Shown piece by piece: positions 9,265-18,878 of a stretch of DNA of 64,000 bases (position 1 is the first letter of the stretch; each line of letters starts with the position of its first letter). Source of the stretch: Caldiserica bacterium UBA4770 (GTDB lineage Bacteria > Caldisericota > Caldisericia > Caldisericales > Caldisericaceae). Location: assembly GCA_002403335.1 (NCBI GenBank), contig DHHO01000012.1, positions 1 to 64,000 of the forward strand, given 5' to 3'. Both the position numbers and the translations under genes were made by a program. Below the pieces are notes generated by a model. The model had not been told where the DNA came from and searched no databases. It saw only the letters and a list, made by a program, of their open reading frames with translations.

Positions 9265-11706
9265 GTGGCAGAACTATTCGGTGAAAAGGTTTTGAATGTA
9301 CCTATAGAGGACGAAGTAAAAAAATCCTACCTTGACTACTCAATGAGTGTTATTGTAGGAAGAGCACTTCCTGATATTCGTGATGGGCTGAAACCTGTAC
9401 ATAGAAGAATACTGTACGCAATGAATGAGTTGAACTGTACCCCTGATAAACCCTATAAAAAGAGTGCAAGAATTGTAGGTGAAGTCCTTGGAAAATACCA
9501 TCCCCATGGAGAATCATCAATCTATGATGCGCTCGTAAGAATGGCACAGCCATTCTCTTTGAGATATCCTCTTGTTGATGGGCACGGTAACTTCGGCTCT
9601 ATAGATGGTGATTCGCCTGCAGCAATGAGATACACAGAGGCAAGGCTCTCCCAAATCTCACTTGAGTTGCTTTCAGGCCTTGACAGGAATACTGTTGATT
9701 TCACCCCTAACTTTGATAATACGCTCAAGGAGCCAGTCGTTTTGCCTTCAAAGATACCAAACCTGCTCATAAATGGTTCCTCTGGTATCGCTGTAGGAAT
9801 GGCAACAAATATCCCTCCCCACAACCTTAAAGAAGTTATTGATGCCCTCATATACATGGTTGATAAGGAGATTATAGAGGGAAACGAGGTACCCGTTGAG
9901 GAGATATTAAAATTAATAAAAGGCCCTGATTTCCCCACAGGAGGTTATGTTATAGAAAATGGTGGAATTAAAGATTACTTTGAAACAGGAAGAGGAAGTA
10001 TAACAATCCGGGGGAAATGGCACATAGAGGAAGGAAAACACAAGAGGAAAAATTTTGTAATTACAGAGATCCCCTTTGAAGTAAACAAGGCAGTTCTTGT
10101 GGAAAAGATTGCAGAGCTTGCAAAGGCAAAAAAACTCAGAGGAGTTGAGGATTTAAGGGATGAGTCTGACAGAGATGGAATAAGAATTGTCATCCGCCTT
10201 TCCGATGATACAAATATAAATGTATTTGAGAATACACTGAGAAAGCAAACGCAGTTTGAGTTAAACTATGGAGTGATTCTCCTCGGCATTAAGAACAATG
10301 TACCACGAGTTTTCACAATTCCAGAACTCCTCAGGGAATTCCTCTCCTTTAGAGAAGAGGTTGTGATAAGAGAGACAAAGTTTGAACTTGAAAGGGCCTT
10401 GAAACATCTTGAAATCCTTGAAGGCCTCAAAAAAGCAATCGAAAAGATAGACAGTGTTGTAAAACTCATAAGAAGCTCAAGAGATACACAGGTTGCATTG
10501 AAGGGACTTATAGAGATGTTAACCATTAGTGAAACACAGGCAAAATCAATCCTCGAAATGAGACTTTCAAGATTAACAACCCTCGAGAATGAAAAGCTTG
10601 AGGAAGACATATCCTCAACAGAAAGGGATATCGAAAGATACAGGGAGATTCTCACAAAGAAAGAAGTCCTGTGGAGAGAAATTAAGAAGGATCTTATAAG
10701 AATCGGACAAAGATTCAGCGACAGCAGAAGGACAGAAATCATAAAGATGGAAACCCATATTGACATAGAAGACCTCATTGAGGATACAGAGATGATTGTT
10801 TCAATCACAAACGATGGTTACATAAAGAGAGTCTCACAGGACACATTCAAGATTCAGAGAAGAGGTGGAAAGGGAGTAGTGGGGCATGCTCAAAACGAGG
10901 AAGATTATGCAAAGGAAATTGTTGCCACCACTAACAAAAGTAGACTCCTTTTCTTCACTAATAAAGGTAAGGTTTATTCAATGAAGGTTTATGAAGTTCC
11001 TGAGATAGAAAGAGAGGGGAAGGGGACAGCAATCCACAGGCTCCTTAAATTAGGAGAGGACGAAAATGTGTCCTCGGTTCTTGCCCTGAGCAGTACTTCA
11101 AAGATAAAACACATCGTATTTATCACAAAGAAAGGATATGTAAAGAAATCGAGTATAAAGGATTACGAAAACATAAAAAGCGCCGGAAAGATTGCAATAA
11201 AACTTATTGAAGGGGATGAACTTGTCTCAGCTGTTGCAAGCAAGGAAAAAGAGGAAATCATTATTACAACAGCGAAAGGGCAGGCTATGAGATTTGAAAG
11301 TGCACAGATCAGGGAAATGGGAAGAAACTCAAGAGGGGTGATAGGAATCGCTCTCTACAAGGAAGATAGTGTTGTTAATGGGGAGGTTGTAAAGCCTGAG
11401 GATATCATAATGTTAATCACAACAAATGGATTTGGAAAAAGGCTCAGAGTAAGTGAGATAAGGAAGACGAAAAGGCACTCCAGAGGGGTAAGGTGCATAA
11501 AACTCAATGAAATCAGCGGGACATTACAGACCTTTAAGGTTGTAAGAGACACAGGAACTCTATTCATCATCTCTAAAAAAGGAAATCTGCTTAAGATTAA
11601 CATTCGGGAGATTCCGATCCTCAGAAGAGGCGCAAGAGGGGTTAGGGTTATCAAATTTAAAGAAGAAGGAGACGAAGTATCATCAATCGCAATTGCAGAT
11701 GAATAG
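9265..11706 (+). CDS. gyrA: DNA gyrase subunit A
   Basis: The breakage-reunion subunit, 813 residues. The catalytic tyrosine lies in AAMRYTEARLS near residue 120, and the quinolone-region sequence YHPHGESSIYDALVRMAQPF is complete. The C-terminal beta-pinwheel shows the repeating blades (VSITNDGYIKR, LLFFTNKGKVYSMKVYEVP, HIVFITKKGYVKKSS). The GyrA box is best matched by QRRGGKGV in the first blade, which supports gyrase rather than topoisomerase IV. The start is a GTG preceded by GAGGTGA. Confidence 0.96.
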   Translation: MAELFGEKVLNVPIEDEVKKSYLDYSMSVIVGRALPDIRDGLKPVHRRILYAMNELNCTPDKPYKKSARIVGEVLGKYHPHGESSIYDALVRMAQPFSLRYPLVDGHGNFGSIDGDSPAAMRYTEARLSQISLELLSGLDRNTVDFTPNFDNTLKEPVVLPSKIPNLLINGSSGIAVGMATNIPPHNLKEVIDALIYMVDKEIIEGNEVPVEEILKLIKGPDFPTGGYVIENGGIKDYFETGRGSITIRGKWHIEEGKHKRKNFVITEIPFEVNKAVLVEKIAELAKAKKLRGVEDLRDESDRDGIRIVIRLSDDTNINVFENTLRKQTQFELNYGVILLGIKNNVPRVFTIPELLREFLSFREEVVIRETKFELERALKHLEILEGLKKAIEKIDSVVKLIRSSRDTQVALKGLIEMLTISETQAKSILEMRLSRLTTLENEKLEEDISSTERDIERYREILTKKEVLWREIKKDLIRIGQRFSDSRRTEIIKMETHIDIEDLIEDTEMIVSITNDGYIKRVSQDTFKIQRRGGKGVVGHAQNEEDYAKEIVATTNKSRLLFFTNKGKVYSMKVYEVPEIEREGKGTAIHRLLKLGEDENVSSVLALSSTSKIKHIVFITKKGYVKKSSIKDYENIKSAGKIAIKLIEGDELVSAVASKEKEEIIITTAKGQAMRFESAQIREMGRNSRGVIGIALYKEDSVVNGEVVKPEDIIMLITTNGFGKRLRVSEIRKTKRHSRGVRCIKLNEISGTLQTFKVVRDTGTLFIISKKGNLLKINIREIPILRRGARGVRVIKFKEEGDEVSSIAIADE

Positions 11707-12742
11707 AGAGCTCAGGACTACATTGTATATTGTTTTAATACTCCTCGTCATTGCAGGAATCATATTCTTTGTCTACAAGATAAGAGGAGTTATTCCCACA
11801 ATTATATATGGGGCAATTATTGCTTACATACTCCTTCCTATAACAAACTTCCTTTCAAAGAAAATCCCACGCTTCCTTGCCTCTGCAATCTCAATGCTTG
11901 CCTTTATTGCTATCCTGAGCCTTGTTGTCTATTTCTTTGTGCCTGTCGTTGTGAGAGGGATAAACGAACTCGTCCAGCAAATTCCTGACATATACACAAC
12001 TATAAATGATATTTTTCAAAGAATAAAAGAACTCTTTGACATAGATATCAATATAGGAAACATTGAGGATTTTTTCAAGAGCATTACCAATTCTCTCCAG
12101 AAAAGGCTCGAGGAATTTGCAGGAGGTGCTGTTGAATTTACCTTGAGCAAGCTATACCTGATTCCCTCTGCTATCCTTTCTTTGCTCCTTGCATTCTTCT
12201 TTATGAAAGACTCCCCCCATTTATACAGAATCGTCGTAAGAAACACAGGAATTTCAAGAAGAGAGGTGGTAAAAACCTTTCTTAACAAGGTAAATATATC
12301 GCTTCGGACCTATTTCAGTACACTCCTTCTCACTTCAATCTTCACAGGATGTCTTTTAGGAACCGCATCATACTTTGCAGGCACGGAATACTTTCTTCTC
12401 ATTGGTATTCTGGATGCAATCCTTGAAATGGTACCCTATGTAGGACCTACAATTGTATTCATTATAGGTCTCATAACCTCACTTTTCAACTCTTTAAGAA
12501 CAGCAATTATATTTACAATACTATTTCTCATTATCCAGTTTGTTCAGGATAACCTCGTTCTCCCACATTTCGTAGGAGAGAGACTTAAGATTACGCCTGC
12601 TATTATCATCATAATGATTGCTGTGGGTGGCGCTGCATTCGGTGCACTCGGAGTACTCATTGCCACTCCTCTTTTCCTCATAGCAAGGGCACTTATTGAT
12701 CTTGTGAGGAGCGAGAAGAAACCTCAAGAAGAGCCACTATAA
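11699..12742 (+). CDS. AI-2E family (PerM-like) membrane transporter
   Basis: A 347-residue polytopic membrane protein. Two N-terminal helices (TLYIVLILLVIAGIIFFVYK and a second near 30-75) are followed by a long extracytoplasmic or amphipathic stretch, then about five helices. The conserved GPTIVFIIGLI and PHFVGERLKITPAIIIIMIAVGG...GVLIATP blocks are typical of AI-2E transporters. Family members have been linked to autoinducer-2 export or Na+/H+ exchange; no substrate can be inferred here. The start ATG at 11699 overlaps the end of gyrA by 8 bases, with no separate promoter, so it should be co-transcribed with gyrBA. Confidence 0.85.
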   Translation: MNRELRTTLYIVLILLVIAGIIFFVYKIRGVIPTIIYGAIIAYILLPITNFLSKKIPRFLASAISMLAFIAILSLVVYFFVPVVVRGINELVQQIPDIYTTINDIFQRIKELFDIDINIGNIEDFFKSITNSLQKRLEEFAGGAVEFTLSKLYLIPSAILSLLLAFFFMKDSPHLYRIVVRNTGISRREVVKTFLNKVNISLRTYFSTLLLTSIFTGCLLGTASYFAGTEYFLLIGILDAILEMVPYVGPTIVFIIGLITSLFNSLRTAIIFTILFLIIQFVQDNLVLPHFVGERLKITPAIIIIMIAVGGAAFGALGVLIATPLFLIARALIDLVRSEKKPQEEPL

Positions 12743-12773
12743 TGATAGAAGTTAAAGAGGGAATACAGCGTTT

Positions 12774-13349
12774 TTATTCAGATTTTTGATTGTGTCTGGA
12801 AAATATACATCCACAATAATCCTGCCTGTACATTTCATAGTAACGGCTTAGTATAACGCTTGATTTAAAACCATTCCTCTTCTTAAAATCCGCCTTCAGA
12901 AATCTTACCCCGTATGTGTTTTCAAGCTCTTCCCCAATCTCAAAGATCCATCGGGTATTCTTACGGGGGCTGATTGAAAGAGTTGTGGTAAAGAAATCAA
13001 AGCCACTGTCCTTTGCAAGCCTTGCCGTTACCTCAAGCCTTTCCCTGTAGCAAATGTAACAGCGTCTTGCTCCTTCTGGCTCATTTTCATACCCTTTTGT
13101 GAGAGAAAACCACTTTTCTGGGTTATACTCACCCCCAATAAGAGGCAACTTTACCCTCACGGCAAATCTTGAAACATCCGAAAACCTTCGCTTGTATTCC
13201 TCTTCTGGGTAAATATTCGGGTTGTAGAAAAATCCAGTCACCTCATAATGCCTTCCCCTCAGGTAAAAAACTGGATATGTTGCATCAGGGGCACAGCAAA
13301 TATGCAACAAAACTTTTTCACCATTTCCATACGGTAGGTCGTTTTTCAT
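12774..13349 (-). CDS. queH: Epoxyqueuosine reductase QueH
   Basis: The cobalamin-independent enzyme that makes queuosine from epoxyqueuosine in tRNA, formerly DUF208. All diagnostic cysteines are present: the pair C18-C19 in LLHICCAPD, the CYIC motif in RRCYICYRERL near 97, and YCGCIFS near the C-terminus. Together these bind a 4Fe-4S cluster and a second metal centre. The length of 191 residues fits. It is downstream of comM and converges on the gyrase operon. No other queuosine gene is in the window. Confidence 0.9.
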   Translation of the reverse strand: MKNDLPYGNGEKVLLHICCAPDATYPVFYLRGRHYEVTGFFYNPNIYPEEEYKRRFSDVSRFAVRVKLPLIGGEYNPEKWFSLTKGYENEPEGARRCYICYRERLEVTARLAKDSGFDFFTTTLSISPRKNTRWIFEIGEELENTYGVRFLKADFKKRNGFKSSVILSRYYEMYRQDYCGCIFSRHNQKSE

Positions 13350-13389
13350 CTATACTCCCTGAAATTAAGTATTTCATAAATTAAGGGTA

Positions 13390-14907
13390 CTAAAGGTAAT
13401 CAATTCTGTACTGCAGGGCTTCCGCAATGTGAGGAATCTTCACATCTGTTACGCCCTCAATATCTGCTATTGTGCGAGCAACCTTAAGGACTCTATCAAA
13501 ACCTCTTCCAGTAAGAGATAACTTTTCAGCCGCATTCACAAGAAAAGTGCGCTCTTCATTGCTTAAGTGTACGAACTGTTTGAGAAGCCTCGGAGTAAGC
13601 TGAGAATTTGCAAATATCTTTGTACCCCTGTACCTTTCAAGCTGTATCTTACGTGCTCTTATCACGCGTTGTCGTATATCTTTTGATGTCTCTGTCTTTA
13701 CATCATTTACAAGTTCATCTGGAAGAAGTCTTGGTACTTCTACCTGTAAATCAAACCTATCCCACAGAGGGCCTGAAACCCTGTGCTTATATTTCTTTAT
13801 CTCATAAACAGAACAGGTGCAGGGATGGACAGGGTCACCAAACCATCCACAGGGGCAGGGGTTCATTGCTGCAACAAGCATAAATCTTGCAGGGTAAGTC
13901 ACCCGCTCCTTTGCCCTCGAAATTGAAACAAATCCATCCTCCATTGGCTGTCTTAATGCTTCAAGGACATCCCTGTGAAATTCGGGAAGCTCATCAAAGA
14001 AGAGAACGCCATTGTGAGCAAGACTTATCTCACCAGGTCTTGGAGTATTTCCACCACCTATGATTGCAACAGCAGAAGACGTGTGATGGGGGGATCGAAA
14101 CGGTCTTCTCTTTACGATCCCCTCTTTCCTCAATAGCCCCGAAACGCTATATACCTGTGTAACTTCAAGAGCCTCAACCTCTGTAAGAGGAGGAAGTATG
14201 GTAGGCACCCTCCTTGCAAGAAGGGTTTTTCCACTTCCTGGAGAGCCAACCATAACAATATTGTGTCCACCACTTGCTGCAATTTCAAGAGCCCTCTTGG
14301 CCTGATACTGTCCCTTTATGTCTGACATATCCTCCTCAAAGGTAACCTCTTCAAGCAGTTCCTCATCAATACTCCTGTGCCTAGGCTCAATACTTCTATC
14401 TCCATTCAAAAATTCCACAACCTCTTTAAGATGCCTCACAGGGTAAGAATCAATACCATCAACAACCTCAACCTCGGGGGCATTTTCAATGGGAATAACA
14501 AAATTGCTTCCTCCTCCGGAAAGGCTCATCGCCATAGGAAGTGCACCAAAAACCCTTCGAAGGGTCCCATCAAGAGAAAGTTCTCCTGCAAAGTAAAATT
14601 TATTAAGAGTAGGTGGATTCTTTATCACTCCCTCAACAAGCAGGATACCCAGAGCAATAGGAAGGTCAAACGTTGAACCCTCCTTCTTTAGTTCTGCAGG
14701 AGCCAGATTTACCGTTATTCTCCTTAAAGGAAATTCGTAGCCAGAGTTTTTTATTGCAGACCTTACCCTCTCTCTTGCCTCCTGAACTGCCTCATCAGGA
14801 AGACCAACAATATTAAAGGAAGGTATTCCACTTGATATGTCCACCTCAACCAAAACTTCAAAACCCTCAAGCCCCTTCAGGGCAATACTCTTTAATCTCG
14901 CAAGCAT
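13390..14907 (-). CDS. comM: ComM/YifB-family AAA+ ATPase (Mg chelatase-like)
   Basis: A 505-residue protein of the YifB/ComM family. In naturally competent bacteria ComM is a hexameric helicase that promotes branch migration during integration of incoming DNA. The N-terminal ChlI-like lid domain (residues 1-165) has VEVDISSGIPSFNIVGLPD. The AAA+ core has Walker A GSPGSGKTLLARR near 221 and Walker B GVLFFDELPEF. A C4-like cluster, CPCGWFGDPVHPCTC, sits in the insertion near 350. It starts 2 bases after the bpsA stop codon and so is co-transcribed with it. Confidence 0.9.
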   Translation of the reverse strand: MLARLKSIALKGLEGFEVLVEVDISSGIPSFNIVGLPDEAVQEARERVRSAIKNSGYEFPLRRITVNLAPAELKKEGSTFDLPIALGILLVEGVIKNPPTLNKFYFAGELSLDGTLRRVFGALPMAMSLSGGGSNFVIPIENAPEVEVVDGIDSYPVRHLKEVVEFLNGDRSIEPRHRSIDEELLEEVTFEEDMSDIKGQYQAKRALEIAASGGHNIVMVGSPGSGKTLLARRVPTILPPLTEVEALEVTQVYSVSGLLRKEGIVKRRPFRSPHHTSSAVAIIGGGNTPRPGEISLAHNGVLFFDELPEFHRDVLEALRQPMEDGFVSISRAKERVTYPARFMLVAAMNPCPCGWFGDPVHPCTCSVYEIKKYKHRVSGPLWDRFDLQVEVPRLLPDELVNDVKTETSKDIRQRVIRARKIQLERYRGTKIFANSQLTPRLLKQFVHLSNEERTFLVNAAEKLSLTGRGFDRVLKVARTIADIEGVTDVKIPHIAEALQYRIDYL

Positions 14908-14909
14908 CT

Positions 14910-15935
14910 TCAGGGAAGGGCTACATATGTATCTTCATCAAAATAGATGTCTCTGTTCCACTCAACGGTTTCCGTAACAAGCGGGTTAGGGCAACCCACG
15001 ACCTCTACCCTGAAAAATGTGGAACGATACCACGGGTAATCAGGAGCAGTGGGTTTGAATGGAGATTCTACAACAACTCTGAAACCTTCTTTTAATATGC
15101 GCTCTCCTGTAAGAAGATAGACGTTAAAGTCTCTGAGAACGTCCGTTATAACAAGATTCATTGAAAGCAAATCTTTCTCAACCTGAATCCATTTCTTAAG
15201 GGATGATTCGTAATGACTCAAACCAAAATAGCCTGCACTACCTTCGCCCTTCAGGGCTGCAACACACCTCGATAAAAAAACCCTTATTCCTTTCACTGTT
15301 TCAACAGGGTCATTAAGAAATGTATCAAACCTACCTTTGAGTTCTTCAGGAAGAGGATTTACTGCATTGTATATATAAGCCTGCAGGTTTAAACCAAGTT
15401 TTCTGGAGACTTCGTTTATATAATTGACAACACGCTCATCTATCTCTATAACAACAATCTCCCCGGGAAGTTCTGTCATTGCCATTGCTACACTCGTCAG
15501 GTCATCATCCCCAAGGAACAGGATACTTTTACCTTCGAGATCTCCCCGTTTGTATATAAACTCAACCCTCCTTACGGAATTCTCAGCCGGTACAACACCC
15601 TGGTCAAACTCAGCAGATTCCAGGGGTCTTCCTTCAAATATCTTCTCAAAATCCTCAAGTGTCTTCTTAAATCTTTCGTTTATTATCAAACCCGTCCCGA
15701 AACAACGGGGGCATTTTGAATCAACAAATTCCTTCATATAACTTAAAACAAAATCTCTGCCCGAGGAGGTCAAAGTTATATTATAGCCATCTGAATCTAT
15801 AAAACCCCGCTCTTTAAGTCTTTTCAAAACAGCAATTGTACTCCTTATATCACCATCCTGAGCATTTATTATCTGCCACAAACTCAACGAACTTTTAGAA
15901 AGGCTTCTTATGACCTGATACTCAATCCTATCCAT
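14910..15935 (-). CDS. bpsA: BpsA-like branched-chain polyamine synthase
   Basis: A 341-residue homologue of N4-bis(aminopropyl)spermidine synthase, which adds aminopropyl groups from decarboxylated S-adenosylmethionine to spermidine and makes branched polyamines in thermophiles. Residues 1-70 form a winged-helix-like domain. A CPRCFGTG motif near 77 is family-typical. The Rossmann core has ILFLGDDDLTSVAMA near 135 and IVVIEIDERVV near 158, the acidic residues that hold the amine substrate. The ATG is preceded by TAGGAGGT. It heads a bpsA-comM-queH unit. It is distinct from the SpeE spermidine synthase family, and no speE or speD is in the window. Confidence 0.85.
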   Translation of the reverse strand: MDRIEYQVIRSLSKSSLSLWQIINAQDGDIRSTIAVLKRLKERGFIDSDGYNITLTSSGRDFVLSYMKEFVDSKCPRCFGTGLIINERFKKTLEDFEKIFEGRPLESAEFDQGVVPAENSVRRVEFIYKRGDLEGKSILFLGDDDLTSVAMAMTELPGEIVVIEIDERVVNYINEVSRKLGLNLQAYIYNAVNPLPEELKGRFDTFLNDPVETVKGIRVFLSRCVAALKGEGSAGYFGLSHYESSLKKWIQVEKDLLSMNLVITDVLRDFNVYLLTGERILKEGFRVVVESPFKPTAPDYPWYRSTFFRVEVVGCPNPLVTETVEWNRDIYFDEDTYVALP

Positions 15936-15991
15936 TTTCTACCTCCTACGCTATTTTATGTAAAAAACTTTTTTAAAAAAGTTAATATAAA

Positions 15992-15997
15992 TATAAT
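15992..15997 (+). promoter_or_regulatory. -10 box of a leaderless acpS transcript
   Basis: TATAAT is followed by exactly 6 bases and then the ATG of acpS. No ribosome binding site fits between them, so transcription should begin at or next to the start codon. The -35 region is only a T-run. Confidence 0.6.
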
Positions 15998-16003
15998 TAA
16001 ACA

Positions 16004-16339
16004 ATGGAGATAAAAGGGATAGGCATAGATATCGTAAGTATAAGCAGAATAGAAACAATGATAAGTACATATGGAGATAAATTTCTCAAGCGTGTCTTTA
16101 CAGAAAAAGAGATTGAATATGGACAACATTTTATCACATCATCTGAGGTATTTGCAGGGAAATTTGCCGCAAAAGAGGCTGTAATGAAAACAATCAGAAA
16201 AACCCTGCCGTTTAATAGTATAGAAATACTGAATTACGAGGATGGTAAGCCCTATGCAACAGGATACCCTGGTATCAGTATATCCATATCACATGAAAGA
16301 GAATTTGCAGTCGCTATGGCCATAGAGGTAGGAGAATGA
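16004..16339 (+). CDS. acpS: Holo-[acyl-carrier-protein] synthase
   Basis: Transfers phosphopantetheine from CoA to a serine of acyl carrier protein in the cytoplasm, activating it for fatty acid synthesis. The N-terminal IKGIGIDIVSISRIE contains the metal-binding Asp, and FAGKFAAKEAVMK near residue 50 holds the catalytic Glu and Lys. The length of 111 residues is normal. The start ATG shows no Shine-Dalgarno sequence, and a -10 box lies 6 bases before it, so the mRNA is probably leaderless. It overlaps the next gene by 4 bases (ATGA), a pairing of acpS with the NAD(P)HX repair gene that recurs in bacteria. Confidence 0.93.
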   Translation: MEIKGIGIDIVSISRIETMISTYGDKFLKRVFTEKEIEYGQHFITSSEVFAGKFAAKEAVMKTIRKTLPFNSIEILNYEDGKPYATGYPGISISISHEREFAVAMAIEVGE

Positions 16340-17907
16340 AAGTAGCAACTGTAGAAGAGATCAAAAGACTCGATGAAATTGCTGTGACCAACTTCAACCT
16401 CTCAGAAGAATTATTGATGGAAAATGCAGGTATAGCAGTCTATGATGTCATTAAAACACATGGAGCAGTGGAAGGAAAATTGTTTCTTATCTTCTGTGGT
16501 ACAGGAAATAATGGGGGAGACGGATTTGTTGTTGCAAGAAAACTCTCATCAAGCGGGGCAAATGTATCCGTATTCGTTCTTGGTGACAGAAGCAAGATTG
16601 CAGGGGTCTCTAAATTAAACCTTGAAAGGCTCTCTGCTTACCCTGTAGAGATATTTGAAATCAATGCCATTAACAGAATTGTTGAGATAAGTCTGCTTAA
16701 ATGCGATGCAATTGTGGATGCTATATTTGGAACAGGACTTTTAAAGGAGATAGAAGGATTCCGTAAGGAGATAATCAATGAAATTAACATGATAAATAAG
16801 CCAGTTTACAGTGTGGATATTCCTTCAGGCGTGAATGGGGATACAGGAGAATTAATGGGGTGTGCTGTAAAGGCAAAATACACCATCACGATGGGGTTAC
16901 CAAAAAGAGGGCAATTTATTTACCCGGGGGCAGACTTCACTGGCACTCTCTATGTATCGCATATTTCATACCCCCCTGCACTCATAGAATCAGAAGAAAT
17001 AAAGGTGGAGCTTAACAAACCTGAGGCTCTCCCTGAAAGGAAGACGGATGCTCACAAAGGTGATTTTGGAAAAGCTCTGTTTATCTCTGGCTCAAAGCAA
17101 TATCTCGGTGCTCCCTATTTTGCATCCTTGTCCTTCCTCAAGGCAGGGGGTGGAGTTGCTTATTTGGCTACACCAGAAAGCATTGCCCCGCATATTACAA
17201 CCAATGCAAGAGAGGTTGTCCTTGTACCTGTCAAAGAACAGGATGGCGTAATCTCAAAAGAAAATATTGAAGACCTTCTTGAATTCTCAAAGAATGTGGA
17301 CATAGTTTCCATTGGTTCAGGCCTCTCCCTGAGTGAAGAGACAAAGGAACTTTCCTACCAATTTATAGATAGATGCGAAAAACCCATCATCATTGACGGA
17401 GACGGGCTTACAATGATTGCAAAACATTGTGAAATACTCAGGACAAGAAAGAATATAACAATCCTTACGCCACATCCGGGGGAGTTCTCAAGACTTGTTA
17501 AAAAAGATATAGAGGAAATTAAGCACAAATGCTTTAAAATCCTTTCTAATGCCTCAAGAGAGATGAATTCCATCATCGTTCTGAAGGGGGCTCACACACT
17601 CATCTCTTATCCATACGGCAAAATATGGATAAACCTTTCTGGAAATCCTGGCATGGCAACGGCAGGGTCAGGGGATGTGCTAACAGGTATTATTGCTGCG
17701 ATGTACTGCACAGAACAGAAAGAAAAGGGTGTTAATACTGGCGTTTTCATACACGGCCTGTCTGGAGATCTCGTGGCAAAGGAGATTGGAATGGATGGGG
17801 TAACTGCAACAGCGATTTTGAATAGCACAAGTACTGCAATAAAATATTTCAGGGATCATTATAATGAAATAGAGGAGAACTACTATGGAAGAGTATATAC
17901 TGTCTGA
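16336..17907 (+). CDS. nnr: Bifunctional NAD(P)HX epimerase / ADP-dependent dehydratase
   Basis: Repairs hydrated NAD(P)H. The N-terminal YjeF_N domain (residues 1-215) epimerises R and S forms, with GTGNNGGDGFVVARKL near 55-70. The C-terminal ribokinase-like domain (about 225-510) dehydrates the S form using ADP. It has KGDFGKALFISGS, LTPHPGEFSRL near 375 and NPGMATAGSGDVLTGIIAA near 435, with the catalytic Asp in GSGD. At 523 residues it is full length. It is translationally coupled to acpS by a 4-base overlap, and the following TPR gene starts 23 bases before its stop. Confidence 0.94.
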   Translation: MKVATVEEIKRLDEIAVTNFNLSEELLMENAGIAVYDVIKTHGAVEGKLFLIFCGTGNNGGDGFVVARKLSSSGANVSVFVLGDRSKIAGVSKLNLERLSAYPVEIFEINAINRIVEISLLKCDAIVDAIFGTGLLKEIEGFRKEIINEINMINKPVYSVDIPSGVNGDTGELMGCAVKAKYTITMGLPKRGQFIYPGADFTGTLYVSHISYPPALIESEEIKVELNKPEALPERKTDAHKGDFGKALFISGSKQYLGAPYFASLSFLKAGGGVAYLATPESIAPHITTNAREVVLVPVKEQDGVISKENIEDLLEFSKNVDIVSIGSGLSLSEETKELSYQFIDRCEKPIIIDGDGLTMIAKHCEILRTRKNITILTPHPGEFSRLVKKDIEEIKHKCFKILSNASREMNSIIVLKGAHTLISYPYGKIWINLSGNPGMATAGSGDVLTGIIAAMYCTEQKEKGVNTGVFIHGLSGDLVAKEIGMDGVTATAILNSTSTAIKYFRDHYNEIEENYYGRVYTV

Positions 17908-18856
17908 AAGGCTAAGGCTTATAAGAGAAGAAGTAGCAAGACGCCCTCTTTCAATAAACCTTAATTTACTGATGTTCTCCTATATGACCCTGCTTAAGCT
18001 ATACGATGAACTCCTTGAGGACGCAACGAATTTTTTAATGAATGTAGTAACTCCATGTGAGGTTGCAGAAGATTTCAAGGCAGTTGCTTACATTGCAAAG
18101 GGAGATATTCCCAATGCCCAGCTTGAAACAAAATATGCCCTATCAATTGACCCTGAAGACCCTTATGCACACCTATTTAGAGGGATTATTGAGATGGTGA
18201 AAGGGGTAGACCCCAAAGATGACCTTGAGAAGGCGCTCATTTTCTTTGATAATAATAAAAGAGATGAGGTCCAGGCCATTTGTGGATTTCAGGCAGAGAA
18301 AGAGAAAATTGCACTTTTTAGAGGAGAGGATTTTAAGAATGCAGAAATTATCAAATCCTTAGAGAAGGTGTTAGAAAAAGAAAGGAGCAATGCTCCTTTA
18401 AAAACCAACTTAGCGGAAGCTGTACTAAAACTGGGGAATCTTGAGAAAGCAAAAGAAATTATAAATTCAGTTATCCAGGAGTACCCATTCTACCCCAGAG
18501 CACTTTCCATCCTGACGAAGATTTATGACAACGAAAATAAGATCGAAGCATCTCATGAAATTATGAGAAAGATATTACAGATAAACCCCCTGAGCCCTTA
18601 CCTCACTGAGGCAGGAAGAGTCCTTGACGAAAAGGAAACAATTGAACTGAACAATCTTAAGCAATTCTTTGAGTCAAATAATCCATTTTTAGACTTTTTT
18701 AAATCGACCTTCACAGTTCTTTCCCCAAAACCACAACAGATGGAACAACAGACAACTCAGGAAAAGAGTCATACTGATAAAGCCTTTGAATATCTCGAAT
18801 GCGGGAAGTATGAGGAAGCCCTGAGAGAATTTTTAGAGGCATTAAAAGAAGAGTAA
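17885..18856 (+). CDS. Tetratricopeptide-repeat protein
   Basis: A 323-residue soluble, helix-rich protein with no signal peptide. TPR-like helix pairs are visible near residues 75-110 (GDIPNAQLETKYALSIDPEDPYAHLFRG), 170-230 (LAEAVLKLGNLEKAKEIINSV, then a further pair) and again at the very end (AFEYLECGKYEEALREFLEALKEE), separated by a Gln/Thr-rich linker near 282-295. It probably acts as a protein-interaction scaffold. Its start lies inside the end of nnr, so it belongs to the acpS-nnr operon. I do not recognise an orthologue. Confidence 0.75.
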   Translation: MEEYILSERLRLIREEVARRPLSINLNLLMFSYMTLLKLYDELLEDATNFLMNVVTPCEVAEDFKAVAYIAKGDIPNAQLETKYALSIDPEDPYAHLFRGIIEMVKGVDPKDDLEKALIFFDNNKRDEVQAICGFQAEKEKIALFRGEDFKNAEIIKSLEKVLEKERSNAPLKTNLAEAVLKLGNLEKAKEIINSVIQEYPFYPRALSILTKIYDNENKIEASHEIMRKILQINPLSPYLTEAGRVLDEKETIELNNLKQFFESNNPFLDFFKSTFTVLSPKPQQMEQQTTQEKSHTDKAFEYLECGKYEEALREFLEALKEE

Positions 18857-18878
18857 AATATAAACAGGAGGTGATAAT

